From an uncultured Bacilli bacterium (GTDB taxonomy: Bacteria > Bacillota_I > Bacilli_A > RF39 > UBA660): DNA of 64,000 nucleotides. Under the pieces are notes generated by a model. That model ran no database searches, was not told the origin of the DNA, and was given only the letters and a program-made list of their open reading frames with translations. Each line of letters starts with the position of its first letter. Positions within the stretch are counted from its first letter, which is position 1. Location: assembly GCA_944350495.1 (NCBI GenBank), contig CALVOZ010000003.1:1-64000 (forward strand), in the 5' to 3' direction. Made by a program: the position numbers and the translations under genes. Shown piece by piece: positions 56,948-64,000 of the stretch.

Positions 56948-58594
56948 ATGAGTAAGATTAAAATGTTTGCCCTAGGTGGGTTAAACGAAATTGGTAAAAA
57001 TATGTATGTCGTTGAAATCGACAATGATATTTTTGTATTTGAAGCGGGTTTAAAATATTCAGATGATCGTTCTTTGGGTATTGATTATATTTTACCCAAT
57101 TATGATTATTTAAAAGAAAATAAAGATAGAATTGTTGGTATATTTATTACTCATGGGCATGATGAACAAATGGGTGCTTTGGCTGATGTTTTAGAAGATT
57201 TGCCAGATGTTAATGTTTATGCTACTGCTTTTACATTAGAAGTTATAAAACAAGATTTAGAAGATGCGGGAATTAAAAGTGCTAAATTAAATGAATTAGC
57301 AATACATAAAAAAGTTACTTTTGGTAAAAATAGTATTTTTCCAGTGCGAGTATCGCACTCTATTCCAGATTCAGTTATGTATGTTCTTTATACTGAAGAT
57401 GGAGCAATTGTATTTACGGGTAATTATGTATTTGATCCATCAATGCCAGGGGCATTTAATGCTGACATTGGTAAAATTGCATATGTTGGTAAACAGGGAG
57501 TTTTATGTTTATTAAATGAATCCATTTATGCACCTAAAAGAGGATTTACTTCTCCTAACCATAAAGCATATGCAATTATTAGAGAAACTATCAATAAAAA
57601 TCCTGGCCGTATTTTATTTAATTTGATGCCAGCACAAGTTTATCGTATTCAAGAATTATTTAATGAAGTTATGAAAACAGATCGAAATGTTGTTATTATG
57701 GGAAAAAAACTAGAGACAATGATTTTTAAAGCTATTGATTTAGGATATGTAAACTTTGATAAATCAAGAATTAAACCAATTCGTCATGTTAATGATGAAG
57801 GAATTATTGTTATTGTATCTAGTGAAAGAGAAGCACCATATTACAATATGAAGAGAATTATTAAAGGATATGATAAATTTATTACACTAACTGAAGAAGA
57901 CACGGTTGTATTTGCATCACCAATTTATGATAATATCGAAGTAACATCTACTCAAATATTTGATGATATTGCAAAAATAGGAGCTAACTTAGTTATTCTA
58001 TCTAAGAAACAATTTAAATCTCCACATGCATCTTCAGAAGATATTATGATGATGATTAATATGTTACGTCCTAAGTATTATTTCCCTGTTATAGGTGAAT
58101 ATCGCGAACAAGTAGAAAATGCTTCTTTAGCACGCATTATGGGAATGAGCGAAGAAAATATTTTCTTAAAATTAAACGGTGATGTAGTTAGAATTGAAAA
58201 CGGTAATTATATTGAAGATAATGAAAAAATTAAAGTTGATGAAATTTTAATTGACGGTAAACAATCAGGTGATATTGGTGATCTTGTATTAAAAGATCGC
58301 GAATTACTAGCTGATAATGGAATTGTTATCGTTACTACAACCCTTGATAAAGCAACTAAGAAAATATTAGCTGGGCCTGAAATTCTAACTAGAGGATTTA
58401 TTTATGTAAAAGAAAATAGCGATTTAATTAAAGAAGCTGAAAAAATATCTTTAGAAGTTGTAAATGAATGTCTTAATCCTAATTATGTTGACTTCAATAA
58501 AGTTAAGAATGGTATTAGAGAACGTTTAGGTAAATATTTATATCAACAAACATCATCTAAACCGATGATTATTGTTGTCGTACAAGAAGTATAA
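56948..58594 (+). CDS. RNase J-family protein with degenerate metal site
   Basis: The ATG at 56948 has AAAGGAG upstream; the TTG-started extension from 56921 has none. The 548-residue protein matches RNase J along its length: MFALGGLNEIGKNMYVVE, the beta-lactamase and beta-CASP core, and the C-terminal domain with GDIGDLVLKDRELLADNGIVIV. The metal-binding residues are changed: HGHEDH is HGHDEQ (residues 69-74), the GD of motif III is GN (Asn159), and PVHGEYR is PVIGEYR (Ile382). It is probably a non-catalytic partner like RNase J2, with an active RNase J1 elsewhere in the genome. Confidence 0.88.
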   Translation: MSKIKMFALGGLNEIGKNMYVVEIDNDIFVFEAGLKYSDDRSLGIDYILPNYDYLKENKDRIVGIFITHGHDEQMGALADVLEDLPDVNVYATAFTLEVIKQDLEDAGIKSAKLNELAIHKKVTFGKNSIFPVRVSHSIPDSVMYVLYTEDGAIVFTGNYVFDPSMPGAFNADIGKIAYVGKQGVLCLLNESIYAPKRGFTSPNHKAYAIIRETINKNPGRILFNLMPAQVYRIQELFNEVMKTDRNVVIMGKKLETMIFKAIDLGYVNFDKSRIKPIRHVNDEGIIVIVSSEREAPYYNMKRIIKGYDKFITLTEEDTVVFASPIYDNIEVTSTQIFDDIAKIGANLVILSKKQFKSPHASSEDIMMMINMLRPKYYFPVIGEYREQVENASLARIMGMSEENIFLKLNGDVVRIENGNYIEDNEKIKVDEILIDGKQSGDIGDLVLKDRELLADNGIVIVTTTLDKATKKILAGPEILTRGFIYVKENSDLIKEAEKISLEVVNECLNPNYVDFNKVKNGIRERLGKYLYQQTSSKPMIIVVVQEV

Positions 58595-58616
58595 ATTAAT
58601 TTTATACTTCTTTTTT
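58584..58616 (+). terminator. Intrinsic terminator after the RNase J-like gene
   Basis: AAGAAGTATAAA pairs with TTTATACTTCTT, 12 base pairs, then T. It contains the stop codon. Confidence 0.85.
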
Positions 58617-58618
58617 TC

Positions 58619-58647
58619 TTGCTATCAACGTTTAGTTTTGCTATAAT
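58619..58647 (+). promoter_or_regulatory. Promoter of the TPR gene
   Basis: TTGCTA at 58619-58624 and TATAAT at 58642-58647 with a 17-base spacer and a TGC extension before the -10. Confidence 0.75.
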
Positions 58648-58678
58648 AAATGTCATATAAATATGTGGGGGCACAGTT

Positions 58679-60865
58679 ATGATTAATGGAGTAGGAAAAA
58701 GATTGTTTGCTAACTTAGACATGGTTAGTGTTTCGAATAAAAAGAAAAATAAAACATTACCAAAAAAAATTATTGTTTATGTTAATAGTCTACTTTTTTT
58801 AAAAAGACTTAATTTTGTCTTACAAATAAAGAATGTTAAATATGAAGCAACTGGCTTAATCGAGGAAGCTTGGAACTTAATTAAAAATAGTAATTATAAG
58901 CAAGCCGACGAAATTTTAGACCGATTATTACTTTATACTGATTCCTCATATCGAACTTTTTTTGGAAAGTTTATTACGTCTTTATTTCAAGATAAAGATG
59001 CATATATATATCTAAAGAGGACAATTGAAACTAAATGCGATGCTTATAATGATGATTATTATCGTCTTTATTTAACCTTATATAATGAATTGATTGATAT
59101 TTCTGATGACTATATACCTTTATTGGAACTTTTAAGTCCTAAAAAGAAAATTGTCGCTTTCAATAAGAATTCATTTAATGGCCATTTTTTAAGTTTTTTA
59201 AATTACCTAGATGAGAAAAATTATCAAAGTGCTAAAAAAGAGTTGAATATATGCTTATCTATGAAAAATGACATCTATTTAGTGATTGTTAATATATTAT
59301 TAGATAAGTTAATAGAACATCAAAAATATGTTAAAAAAATGTATATAGAACAAGAGAAGAGACTAGAAAAAGATCGGGCTTTTAAGTTTGCTGAAGCAAT
59401 TAAAAATAATAATTTAGTAGAGGCTAAAAAAATATTAGAGACAATAATTTCTTATCGAAGTCAAGAAAATAAAAATAATTATATTTATTATCTATTCTTA
59501 GAAATGTTAGAAACTATTGAGTTAGTCGATACTAACCTAGTCTTCGAAATTATGCCAATTGAATATAATTATTCGCCGACAAAAGATAATTTTACTAACT
59601 TTCAAGAGGCAATTGCTGCTGGAGATTTTAAATATGCTTTAGAATTTGGCAATAAATGTCGAAATAAAGTATTAGATAATCATCTGCCAGTAATTAAAGT
59701 TAAATTATATGTTATATTGCTTGAAATTTTGTTTAAAAAATTAGCAGAACGGGAAAAAAATATAGATAATTTATATCAAATATTAATTTCAAATATTGAA
59801 AAAGGCAATTATCGTCATGCTTTAAATTTATATAATATGAATACTAAAGTATTAAAAGATTACAATAATAAGCTTGTTAATTATTTATTTAATCTTTTAA
59901 TGAATAAATCAGCTGAATTGGTTATAAAAGAACAGGAATCTATTGAAGAAGCGGGAAAAATTATTGAATCCAAAGTACAAAATGTAGACTTAGTAAAAAT
60001 GGAACACGTTGATTCAAAAGATGATGAAGTAGAACCAACTATTTTAAAAGATAACATAGAGACTTCAGTTGAGATTAAGGATGATGCTGCAAAGGCTAAA
60101 CCAGTAAAAATTATTAAGCCAATAAACAATGAGGTTACAATCTTTTTGCGTCATAAAGAACCAAACAATGTCTTTTTTCAAAAGTATCAAATTTGTTTAA
60201 TCAATAAAAAATATGCTGAGGCAAAAGGTTGGCTGGATTATTTTGCCGAATTATTAAATAGTAATAATATTAAAAAAAGATTAGATTATTATTATTATCA
60301 AATTAATTTAGGTATGTTAGAAAATCAGCAATCAGAAGAAATTATTATGAAGAGAAAGAAAACTTACTTCTTTGCTTATAATTATATTTTAGAAGGAAAA
60401 TATGAAGAAGCTTTATCTTATTTAACTTATTATGTTGAAACAGACAGCATCAATGATGTTAGAGGACATTTGTTATTAGGGCGCTTATATACTTTAATGA
60501 AAAATTATAAAAAAGCTATTGAATGTTATATTAAAGCTAACTCTATTGCACCAAATCCAGATTCTTATTATTTTTTAGGTGAAATATATTATAAAGAGCA
60601 TAGATATGCTGATGCAATATTTTGCTATTTAACGTTTAATGAATTTTATCCTAAAGAAAATCCTACGGTTTATTTGAATTTAGCTGAATGCTATAAACAT
60701 TTAGATAAGACTGATAAAGTAGTTAAATATTTGCGTTTAGCTGAAGAGATAAATGTTGAACAAAAGCGGGGATTATATCTTAAAGATCGAATTTTAAAAG
60801 CTGAAATTATAGATAAGAAAAAAAGGGAACATTTCTTATTAAATAAAGAAAGTAGTCCTAAATAA
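58679..60865 (+). CDS. TPR-repeat protein
   Basis: The 728-residue protein has no signal peptide and one short hydrophobic N-terminal stretch. The first ~440 residues are all-helical with loosely repeated A-x8-LD patterns (KQADEILDRLL, NLVEAKKILETII, DFKYALEFGNKCRN, NYRHALNLYNMN), followed by an acidic linker to ~500. The last ~230 residues contain clear TPR units (KYEEALSYLTYYVETDSIND, NYKKAIECYIKANSIAPNPD, RYADAIFCYLTFNEFYPKE). It should act as a protein-protein scaffold in the cytoplasm. The partner is unknown. It lies between the RNase J-like gene and the T-box leader. Confidence 0.8.
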   Translation: MINGVGKRLFANLDMVSVSNKKKNKTLPKKIIVYVNSLLFLKRLNFVLQIKNVKYEATGLIEEAWNLIKNSNYKQADEILDRLLLYTDSSYRTFFGKFITSLFQDKDAYIYLKRTIETKCDAYNDDYYRLYLTLYNELIDISDDYIPLLELLSPKKKIVAFNKNSFNGHFLSFLNYLDEKNYQSAKKELNICLSMKNDIYLVIVNILLDKLIEHQKYVKKMYIEQEKRLEKDRAFKFAEAIKNNNLVEAKKILETIISYRSQENKNNYIYYLFLEMLETIELVDTNLVFEIMPIEYNYSPTKDNFTNFQEAIAAGDFKYALEFGNKCRNKVLDNHLPVIKVKLYVILLEILFKKLAEREKNIDNLYQILISNIEKGNYRHALNLYNMNTKVLKDYNNKLVNYLFNLLMNKSAELVIKEQESIEEAGKIIESKVQNVDLVKMEHVDSKDDEVEPTILKDNIETSVEIKDDAAKAKPVKIIKPINNEVTIFLRHKEPNNVFFQKYQICLINKKYAEAKGWLDYFAELLNSNNIKKRLDYYYYQINLGMLENQQSEEIIMKRKKTYFFAYNYILEGKYEEALSYLTYYVETDSINDVRGHLLLGRLYTLMKNYKKAIECYIKANSIAPNPDSYYFLGEIYYKEHRYADAIFCYLTFNEFYPKENPTVYLNLAECYKHLDKTDKVVKYLRLAEEINVEQKRGLYLKDRILKAEIIDKKKREHFLLNKESSPK

Positions 60866-60894
60866 ATATCACTTTCAAAGTGATATTTTTTATT
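60864..60894 (+). terminator. Intrinsic terminator after the TPR gene
   Basis: AAATATCACTTT pairs with AAAGTGATATTT around a single C, then T5; it may open to a larger loop. Confidence 0.8.
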
Positions 60895-60909
60895 TTATAA
60901 AAATGTGTA

Positions 60910-60938
60910 TTGACAAATATTTTTTTTTGCACTATAAT
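60910..60938 (+). promoter_or_regulatory. Perfect consensus promoter of the T-box/tRNA-Asn/gatCAB unit
   Basis: TTGACA at 60910-60915, a 17-base spacer, and TATAAT at 60933-60938. Transcription should begin near 60945, at the 5' edge of the T-box leader. Confidence 0.92.
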
Positions 60939-60944
60939 GTTCAC

Positions 60945-61204
60945 ATAAGCGTTTTAACGTGAGAGAAGTAGTATCGAATACGATTTAAAGCGAGTTAGGT
61001 ATGGTGGAAGCTAACATTTACGATAGATATGAATAACACTCACTAGTTGTTAAGCAGAACAGAAATAAGTAAGCTTAATCGGTAGTAATCCGTTACCATA
61101 TTACACGATTTTTATTGAAGTCGATAGAGTGGTCATGTATATGGCAATTTGGGTGGCACCGCGGAAGCATTCGTCCCATAACAAGGACGAAATTATTATT
61201 TATT
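60945..61204 (+). promoter_or_regulatory. T-box riboswitch, asparagine-type specifier
   Basis: The leader carries the T-box core TGGGTGGCACCGCGG at 61150-61164. In Stem I, GTGAG (60959-60963) pairs with CTCAC (61039-61043); the 5' side holds GAGAGAAGTAGT with the AGTA of the specifier loop, and the 3' side reads GAATAACA just before CTCAC, giving the specifier AAC (61035-61037) for Asn. The bulge reads TGGC, which pairs with a GCCA tRNA end; both downstream tRNA-Asn genes end in GCCA. T-boxes bind uncharged tRNA and prevent termination, so low Asn-tRNA charging should raise expression of the following tRNA-Asn and gatCAB genes. The full fold was drawn by eye only. Confidence 0.88.
61170..61204 (+). 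terminator. T-box terminator helix with a broken U tract
   Basis: TTCGTCC (61170-61176) pairs with GGACGAA (61185-61191) around an 8-base loop. The following ATTATTATTTATT is T-rich but interrupted, and the first tRNA-Asn begins directly after it. Confidence 0.65.
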
Positions 61205-61280
61205 GCTCAATTAGCTCAGTTGGTAGAGCATCCGGCTGTTAACCGGCAGGTCGTAGGTCCGAGTCCTACATTGAGCGCCA
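61205..61280 (+). tRNA. tRNA-Asn (GTT), copy 1
   Basis: A 76-base cloverleaf with encoded CCA: acceptor GCTCAAT with ATTGAGC, D-arm GCTC/GAGC, anticodon arm CCGG/CCGG with loop CTGTTAA and anticodon GTT, T-arm GTAGG/CCTAC, discriminator G. The first pair is G1-C72, not the U1-A72 usual in bacterial tRNA-Asn. T27 faces C43, an unpaired base pair. It is placed directly behind a T-box leader, so it is controlled by its own uncharged form. Confidence 0.93.
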
Positions 61281-61286
61281 TTTAGT

Positions 61287-61362
61287 GCCTGATTAGCTCA
61301 GTTGGTAGAGCATCCGGCTGTTAACCGGCAGGTCGTAGGTCCGAGTCCTACATCAGGCGCCA
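61287..61362 (+). tRNA. tRNA-Asn (GTT), copy 2
   Basis: The body from position 8 to 65 is identical to copy 1. The acceptor differs at pairs 3, 4 and 5 (GCCTGAT with ATCAGGC), and each change is compensated on the other strand, so both stems are complete. It also ends in GCCA and has G1-C72. The six bases between copies (TTTAGT) leave little room for separate promoters, so both come from one transcript. Confidence 0.93.
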
Positions 61363-61373
61363 TTTAGATAATT

Positions 61374-61400
61374 AATAAGTCCTTAGTGACTTATTTTTTT
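61374..61400 (+). terminator. Intrinsic terminator between tRNA-Asn genes and gatC
   Basis: AATAAGTC pairs with GACTTATT around CTTAGT, followed by T. gatC begins 17 bases later and has no visible promoter of its own, so gatCAB depends on read-through. Confidence 0.85.
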
Positions 61401-61416
61401 GTATATAGGAGGAATT

Positions 61417-61713
61417 ATGGAAAAGTTTACACGAGAAATAGTTGATGATTATGCTGATAAATTACTTATTGGATTAACTGATGAGGAAAACAAAATGGTA
61501 TTAGATGAGTTTGAGATTATTGATAGAAATATTGACTTAATTAATAAAATACCAAATATTGCGGAAGTAGAACCTATGACTCATTGCTTAGATGATTTTG
61601 AGTTTGAACTAAGAGATGATATTGTAGAAGAATCTATTAGTATTGATGAAGCATTACAAAATTGTGATGATTACATTGATGCTGAGGTTAGAGTACCAAA
61701 GGTGGTGGAATAA
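61417..61713 (+). CDS. gatC: Asp/Glu-tRNA amidotransferase subunit C
   Basis: The ATG at 61417 has AGGAGG upstream; the longer TTG-started frame from 61399 lies in the terminator. The 98-residue protein shows the GatC pattern EPMTHCLDDFEFELRDDIVEE and helps assemble GatA and GatB. The conserved PMxH...LRxD part is clear although the protein is otherwise divergent. The stop and the gatA start overlap (TAATG). GatC has no catalytic residues. Its place behind the tRNA-Asn genes suggests the Asn-dedicated branch of transamidation. Confidence 0.85.
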   Translation: MEKFTREIVDDYADKLLIGLTDEENKMVLDEFEIIDRNIDLINKIPNIAEVEPMTHCLDDFEFELRDDIVEESISIDEALQNCDDYIDAEVRVPKVVE

Positions 61714-63167
61714 TGAACTATATGAGTAAAAGTATTGTAGAACTTCATAAATTATTAAAAGATGGAGTTGTCACAAGTGAAGATTTAATTAAAGAATCAT
61801 TAGAAAAAAGTCATTTTGTGCAAGATGAATATAATGCTTTTGTTACGATTTTAGATGATGCCAAAGGAGTACCAGTTACTGATGATTTATTATCTGGTAT
61901 TCCATATGGTGTTAAAGATAACTATAGTACTAAAGGTGTATTAAGCACAGGATCTAGTAATACTTTAAGGGATTATGTACCATTTTTTTCAGCAACAGCT
62001 ATTTTAAATTTAGAGAGCCATGGGGCTGTAATGGTTAATAAAACTGTTATGGATGAATTTGGTATGGGTGGTACTGGAACTACTGGTCATACTGGTATTG
62101 TTTTAAATCCATGGGATAAAAAACGTATGTGTGCTGGTTCTTCTGCCGGTAGTGCAGCTGCTGTTGCGGCTGGTGTTTATCCATATGCAACGGGTTCAGA
62201 TACTGGAGATTCTATTCGTAAACCTGCTGCTTATTGTGGAATAGTTGGTTATAAACCAACCTATGGAATGATCTCTCGTTATGGATTATTTCCATATGCT
62301 TCTAGTTTAGATCATTGCGGGGTTTTAACTAGATCCGTTGAAGATGCTGCAATTGTTGTTGATGCAATGAAAGGTATTGATAAAAATGATATGACTAGTT
62401 GGGATTCATCTAATATTAAATTATATGAATCATTAGATACTCATGCTAAAGGAAAATTATGTTATGTAAAGGAGATTTGTGATATTAATAACTATCCACA
62501 TGCCGATGAAGAATTAAGGCTACATTTAGAAAATTTTATGAAAGTTATTGATAAATGCCGTGCGATAGGATTTGAGATTGAAGAAGTAAGTGTTAATCAA
62601 ACATTGTTAAATGCTATTCCAGCTGTATATTCAGTTATCTCTTATGCTGAGGCAACATCTAACATGTCTAATTTAACAGGTATTATTTTTGGACCAAGAA
62701 GCAATAAAGAGACATATATCGAGATGATGAAAGATTATCGCACTAAGAACTTTTCTCCACTTATTAAACGTAGATTTGTAATTGGCTCATATGTATTACA
62801 AGCTCAAAATAAAGATAGATATTTTCACAATGCTCAAAGAGTAAGAAGATTATTAGTTGATAAGTGGAAAGAATTATACAAGAAATACGATGCAGTTATT
62901 TTACCAGTTGGGACTGGCCCAGCAAAATTGTTTGATGGTAAGCAAGAAATGTTAGATGAAGTTAATGCTGTATTAGAAGAGCATTTACAGATTGGAAACT
63001 TTGGTGGTTTTCCATCAATTACAATACCATCAGGATTTATTAACGGATTACCAGTTGGATTAAATGTTACGGGTAACTGTTATGAAGATTCTAAAGTGTT
63101 AAATATTGCTGCGACAATAGAAGCTAATTTAGAATATAAGAATCAATTAGCTAAAGGGGGTAAATAA
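61713..63167 (+). CDS. gatA: Asp/Glu-tRNA amidotransferase subunit A
   Basis: The 484-residue amidase releases ammonia from Gln or Asn for the GatB site. The Ser-cisSer-Lys triad is visible: Lys in GIPYGVKDNY (about residue 68), the Gly-rich block CAGSSAGSAAAVAAG, and the nucleophile Ser in TGSDTGDSIRKPAA. The usual TGGSIR is TGDSIR here, a change next to the nucleophile. Length is normal (480-490). It could also be a stand-alone amidase, but gatC before it and gatB after it make GatA sound. A second ATG three codons in is possible. Confidence 0.9.
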   Translation: MNYMSKSIVELHKLLKDGVVTSEDLIKESLEKSHFVQDEYNAFVTILDDAKGVPVTDDLLSGIPYGVKDNYSTKGVLSTGSSNTLRDYVPFFSATAILNLESHGAVMVNKTVMDEFGMGGTGTTGHTGIVLNPWDKKRMCAGSSAGSAAAVAAGVYPYATGSDTGDSIRKPAAYCGIVGYKPTYGMISRYGLFPYASSLDHCGVLTRSVEDAAIVVDAMKGIDKNDMTSWDSSNIKLYESLDTHAKGKLCYVKEICDINNYPHADEELRLHLENFMKVIDKCRAIGFEIEEVSVNQTLLNAIPAVYSVISYAEATSNMSNLTGIIFGPRSNKETYIEMMKDYRTKNFSPLIKRRFVIGSYVLQAQNKDRYFHNAQRVRRLLVDKWKELYKKYDAVILPVGTGPAKLFDGKQEMLDEVNAVLEEHLQIGNFGGFPSITIPSGFINGLPVGLNVTGNCYEDSKVLNIAATIEANLEYKNQLAKGGK

Positions 63168-63169
63168 AG

Positions 63170-64000
63170 ATGGATTATAAAGTAATGATTGGCCTTGAAA
63201 TGCACTGCGAAATTAGTGAAACTAATACTAAAGTATTTTCAAGTGCTGAAAACTCATATAAAGATATTCCAAACAGTAATATAAGACCCGTTGATATGGC
63301 TTTTCCTGGTACTTTACCAGTAGTAAATAAAGAAGCTGTAAAGATGGCTTTAAAAGCAAGTATGATTCTAGGTTGTCAATTGCCAACTCATATTTACTTT
63401 GAAAGAAAAAACTATTATTACCCAGATTTACCAAAAGGATATCAAATTACGCAAGAAACAAAACCAGCTCCAGTTGGTAGTTATGGTCTATTCAAATATG
63501 AATGTAAAGGTGAAGAAAAAACTGTTAGAATTAACAATATTCACTTAGAGGAAGATGCTGCATCAAGTGATCATTATGGAAGCTTTTCAACTATCAATTA
63601 TAACCGTGCTGGCGTTCCATTACTTGAATTAGTAACAGAACCAGATTTTAGAAGTGCGGATGAAGCTGTAGCATTTCTAGAGACAATGCGTTCTATTTAT
63701 CAATATGCTGATATTAGCGAAGCTGATAGTCGCAAAGGGCAAATAAGATGTGATGTTAATGTCTCAATTATGGAAAGTGATAAAGATGAAACTGACCCTA
63801 AAAACTGGGGTACTAAAGTTGAAATTAAAAATGTTAACTCATTTGGTGGCGTAAGAGAAGCTATAAACTATGAAATAGATCGTCAAATAGAATTAAAAGA
63901 ATCAGGTAAATATGATGAAATGGAACAGCAAACTAGACGTTGGGATGAAGATTCTATGTCAACAATATTTATGCGTAGCAAAGTAGATGCCATCGATTAT
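63170..64000 (+). CDS. gatB: Asp/Glu-tRNA amidotransferase subunit B (3' truncated by window)
   Basis: The ATG at 63170 follows GGGGG and is two bases after the gatA stop; 277 codons are present before the window ends, in frame and without stop. The start MDYKVMIGLEMHCEISETNTKVFSSA matches GatB (GLEVHVxLxTxSKxFS). The next block AFPGTLPVVN keeps the PGxLPVxN motif, but the usual CPVCLG zinc cysteines before it are replaced by IRPVDM. INNIHLEEDAA, NRAGVPLLELVTEPD and RCDVNVSI are the expected core motifs. The tRNA-binding tail is outside the window. GatB carries the kinase/transamidase site. Confidence 0.92.
   Translation, partial: MDYKVMIGLEMHCEISETNTKVFSSAENSYKDIPNSNIRPVDMAFPGTLPVVNKEAVKMALKASMILGCQLPTHIYFERKNYYYPDLPKGYQITQETKPAPVGSYGLFKYECKGEEKTVRINNIHLEEDAASSDHYGSFSTINYNRAGVPLLELVTEPDFRSADEAVAFLETMRSIYQYADISEADSRKGQIRCDVNVSIMESDKDETDPKNWGTKVEIKNVNSFGGVREAINYEIDRQIELKESGKYDEMEQQTRRWDEDSMSTIFMRSKVDAIDY

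Noticed and set aside
1-64000. Mycoplasma-type code (TGA as Trp)
   Set aside because: TGA closes mraY, tadA, rsmE and ireB at sensible lengths, and TGG is used for Trp throughout.

Overview
The window is about 64 kb of AT-rich chromosome from a monoderm, low-GC Gram-positive bacterium. It encodes peptidoglycan synthesis (a PASTA-type penicillin-binding protein, MraY, FtsW, MurC, MurL, MurD, MltG), a TagGH-type polysaccharide exporter, RNase HIII, RNase J and the Bacillota block ireB-ruvX-DUF1292-mltG-methyltransferase. No outer-membrane gene is seen. TGA is used as a stop (mraY, tadA, rsmE, ireB), so the code is not the Mycoplasma code. My inference is an uncultured Bacilli or Mollicute-related lineage that keeps its wall; the genus cannot be read from the sequence. 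Transcription signals are clear: TTGACA-N17-TATAAT promoters, extended -10 boxes (TGTTATAAT), RBSs such as AGGTGA or GGAGG, and compact intrinsic terminators that often overlap the stop codon.

Layout. 1-3.3 kb: cell-wall genes (PBP end, a small membrane protein, mraY, ftsW). 3.6-8.5 kb: small hypotheticals, a cyclophilin-like protein, an SDR oxidoreductase, a C39-like protein, a GH13 amylase and a possible ADP-ribosyltransferase-fold protein. 8.6-13.2 kb: an ABC-2 polysaccharide exporter, a PlsC-like acyltransferase and a hybrid histidine kinase. 13.2-18.9 kb: a compact Tad pilus locus (DUF192, Flp pilin, two TadE/F-like pseudopilins, TadZ, TadA, a TadB with an extra N-terminal Ig-like region, TadC), followed by murC. 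20-29 kb: a phosphodiester glycosidase, two glycosyltransferases, RNase HIII, CvpA, RsmE, an acidic membrane protein and MtaB. 29-34.5 kb: an accessory-looking stretch with an orphan VirD4/TraG-like ATPase, a short AraC-type regulator, a membrane protein, an intact IS30-family element and a repeat-bearing zinc-ribbon protein. 34.5-46.9 kb: housekeeping and surface genes (PAP2, nucleotidase, MntP, Nudix, dTMP kinase-like, thioredoxin-like lipoproteins, permuted NlpC/P60, DUF2974 lipase-like, acetyltransferases, ADP-ribosylglycohydrolase) and tRNA-Gln and tRNA-Met. 47-51.4 kb: AdhE, a coupled phosphotransferase, a rhodanese lipoprotein and tRNA-Glu. 51.5-58.6 kb: the MurL-MurD pair, the ireB-ruvX-DUF1292-mltG-methyltransferase operon and an RNase J-like protein with a broken metal site. 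58.7-64 kb: a TPR protein, then a T-box leader, two tRNA-Asn genes and gatCAB.

How the parts work together. The richest regulatory unit is the last one. A consensus promoter drives a T-box leader whose apparent specifier is AAC and whose bulge reads TGGC, matching the GCCA 3' end of the two tRNA-Asn genes it precedes. The genes for Asp-tRNA(Asn)/Glu-tRNA(Gln) amidotransferase follow beyond another terminator. This looks like an autoregulated tRNA-dependent asparagine module in which uncharged tRNA-Asn raises its own synthesis. The MurL-MurD pair suggests that D-Glu enters peptidoglycan by epimerising UDP-MurNAc-L-Ala-L-Glu rather than through glutamate racemase. The Tad locus suggests a monoderm pilus with no local prepilin peptidase.
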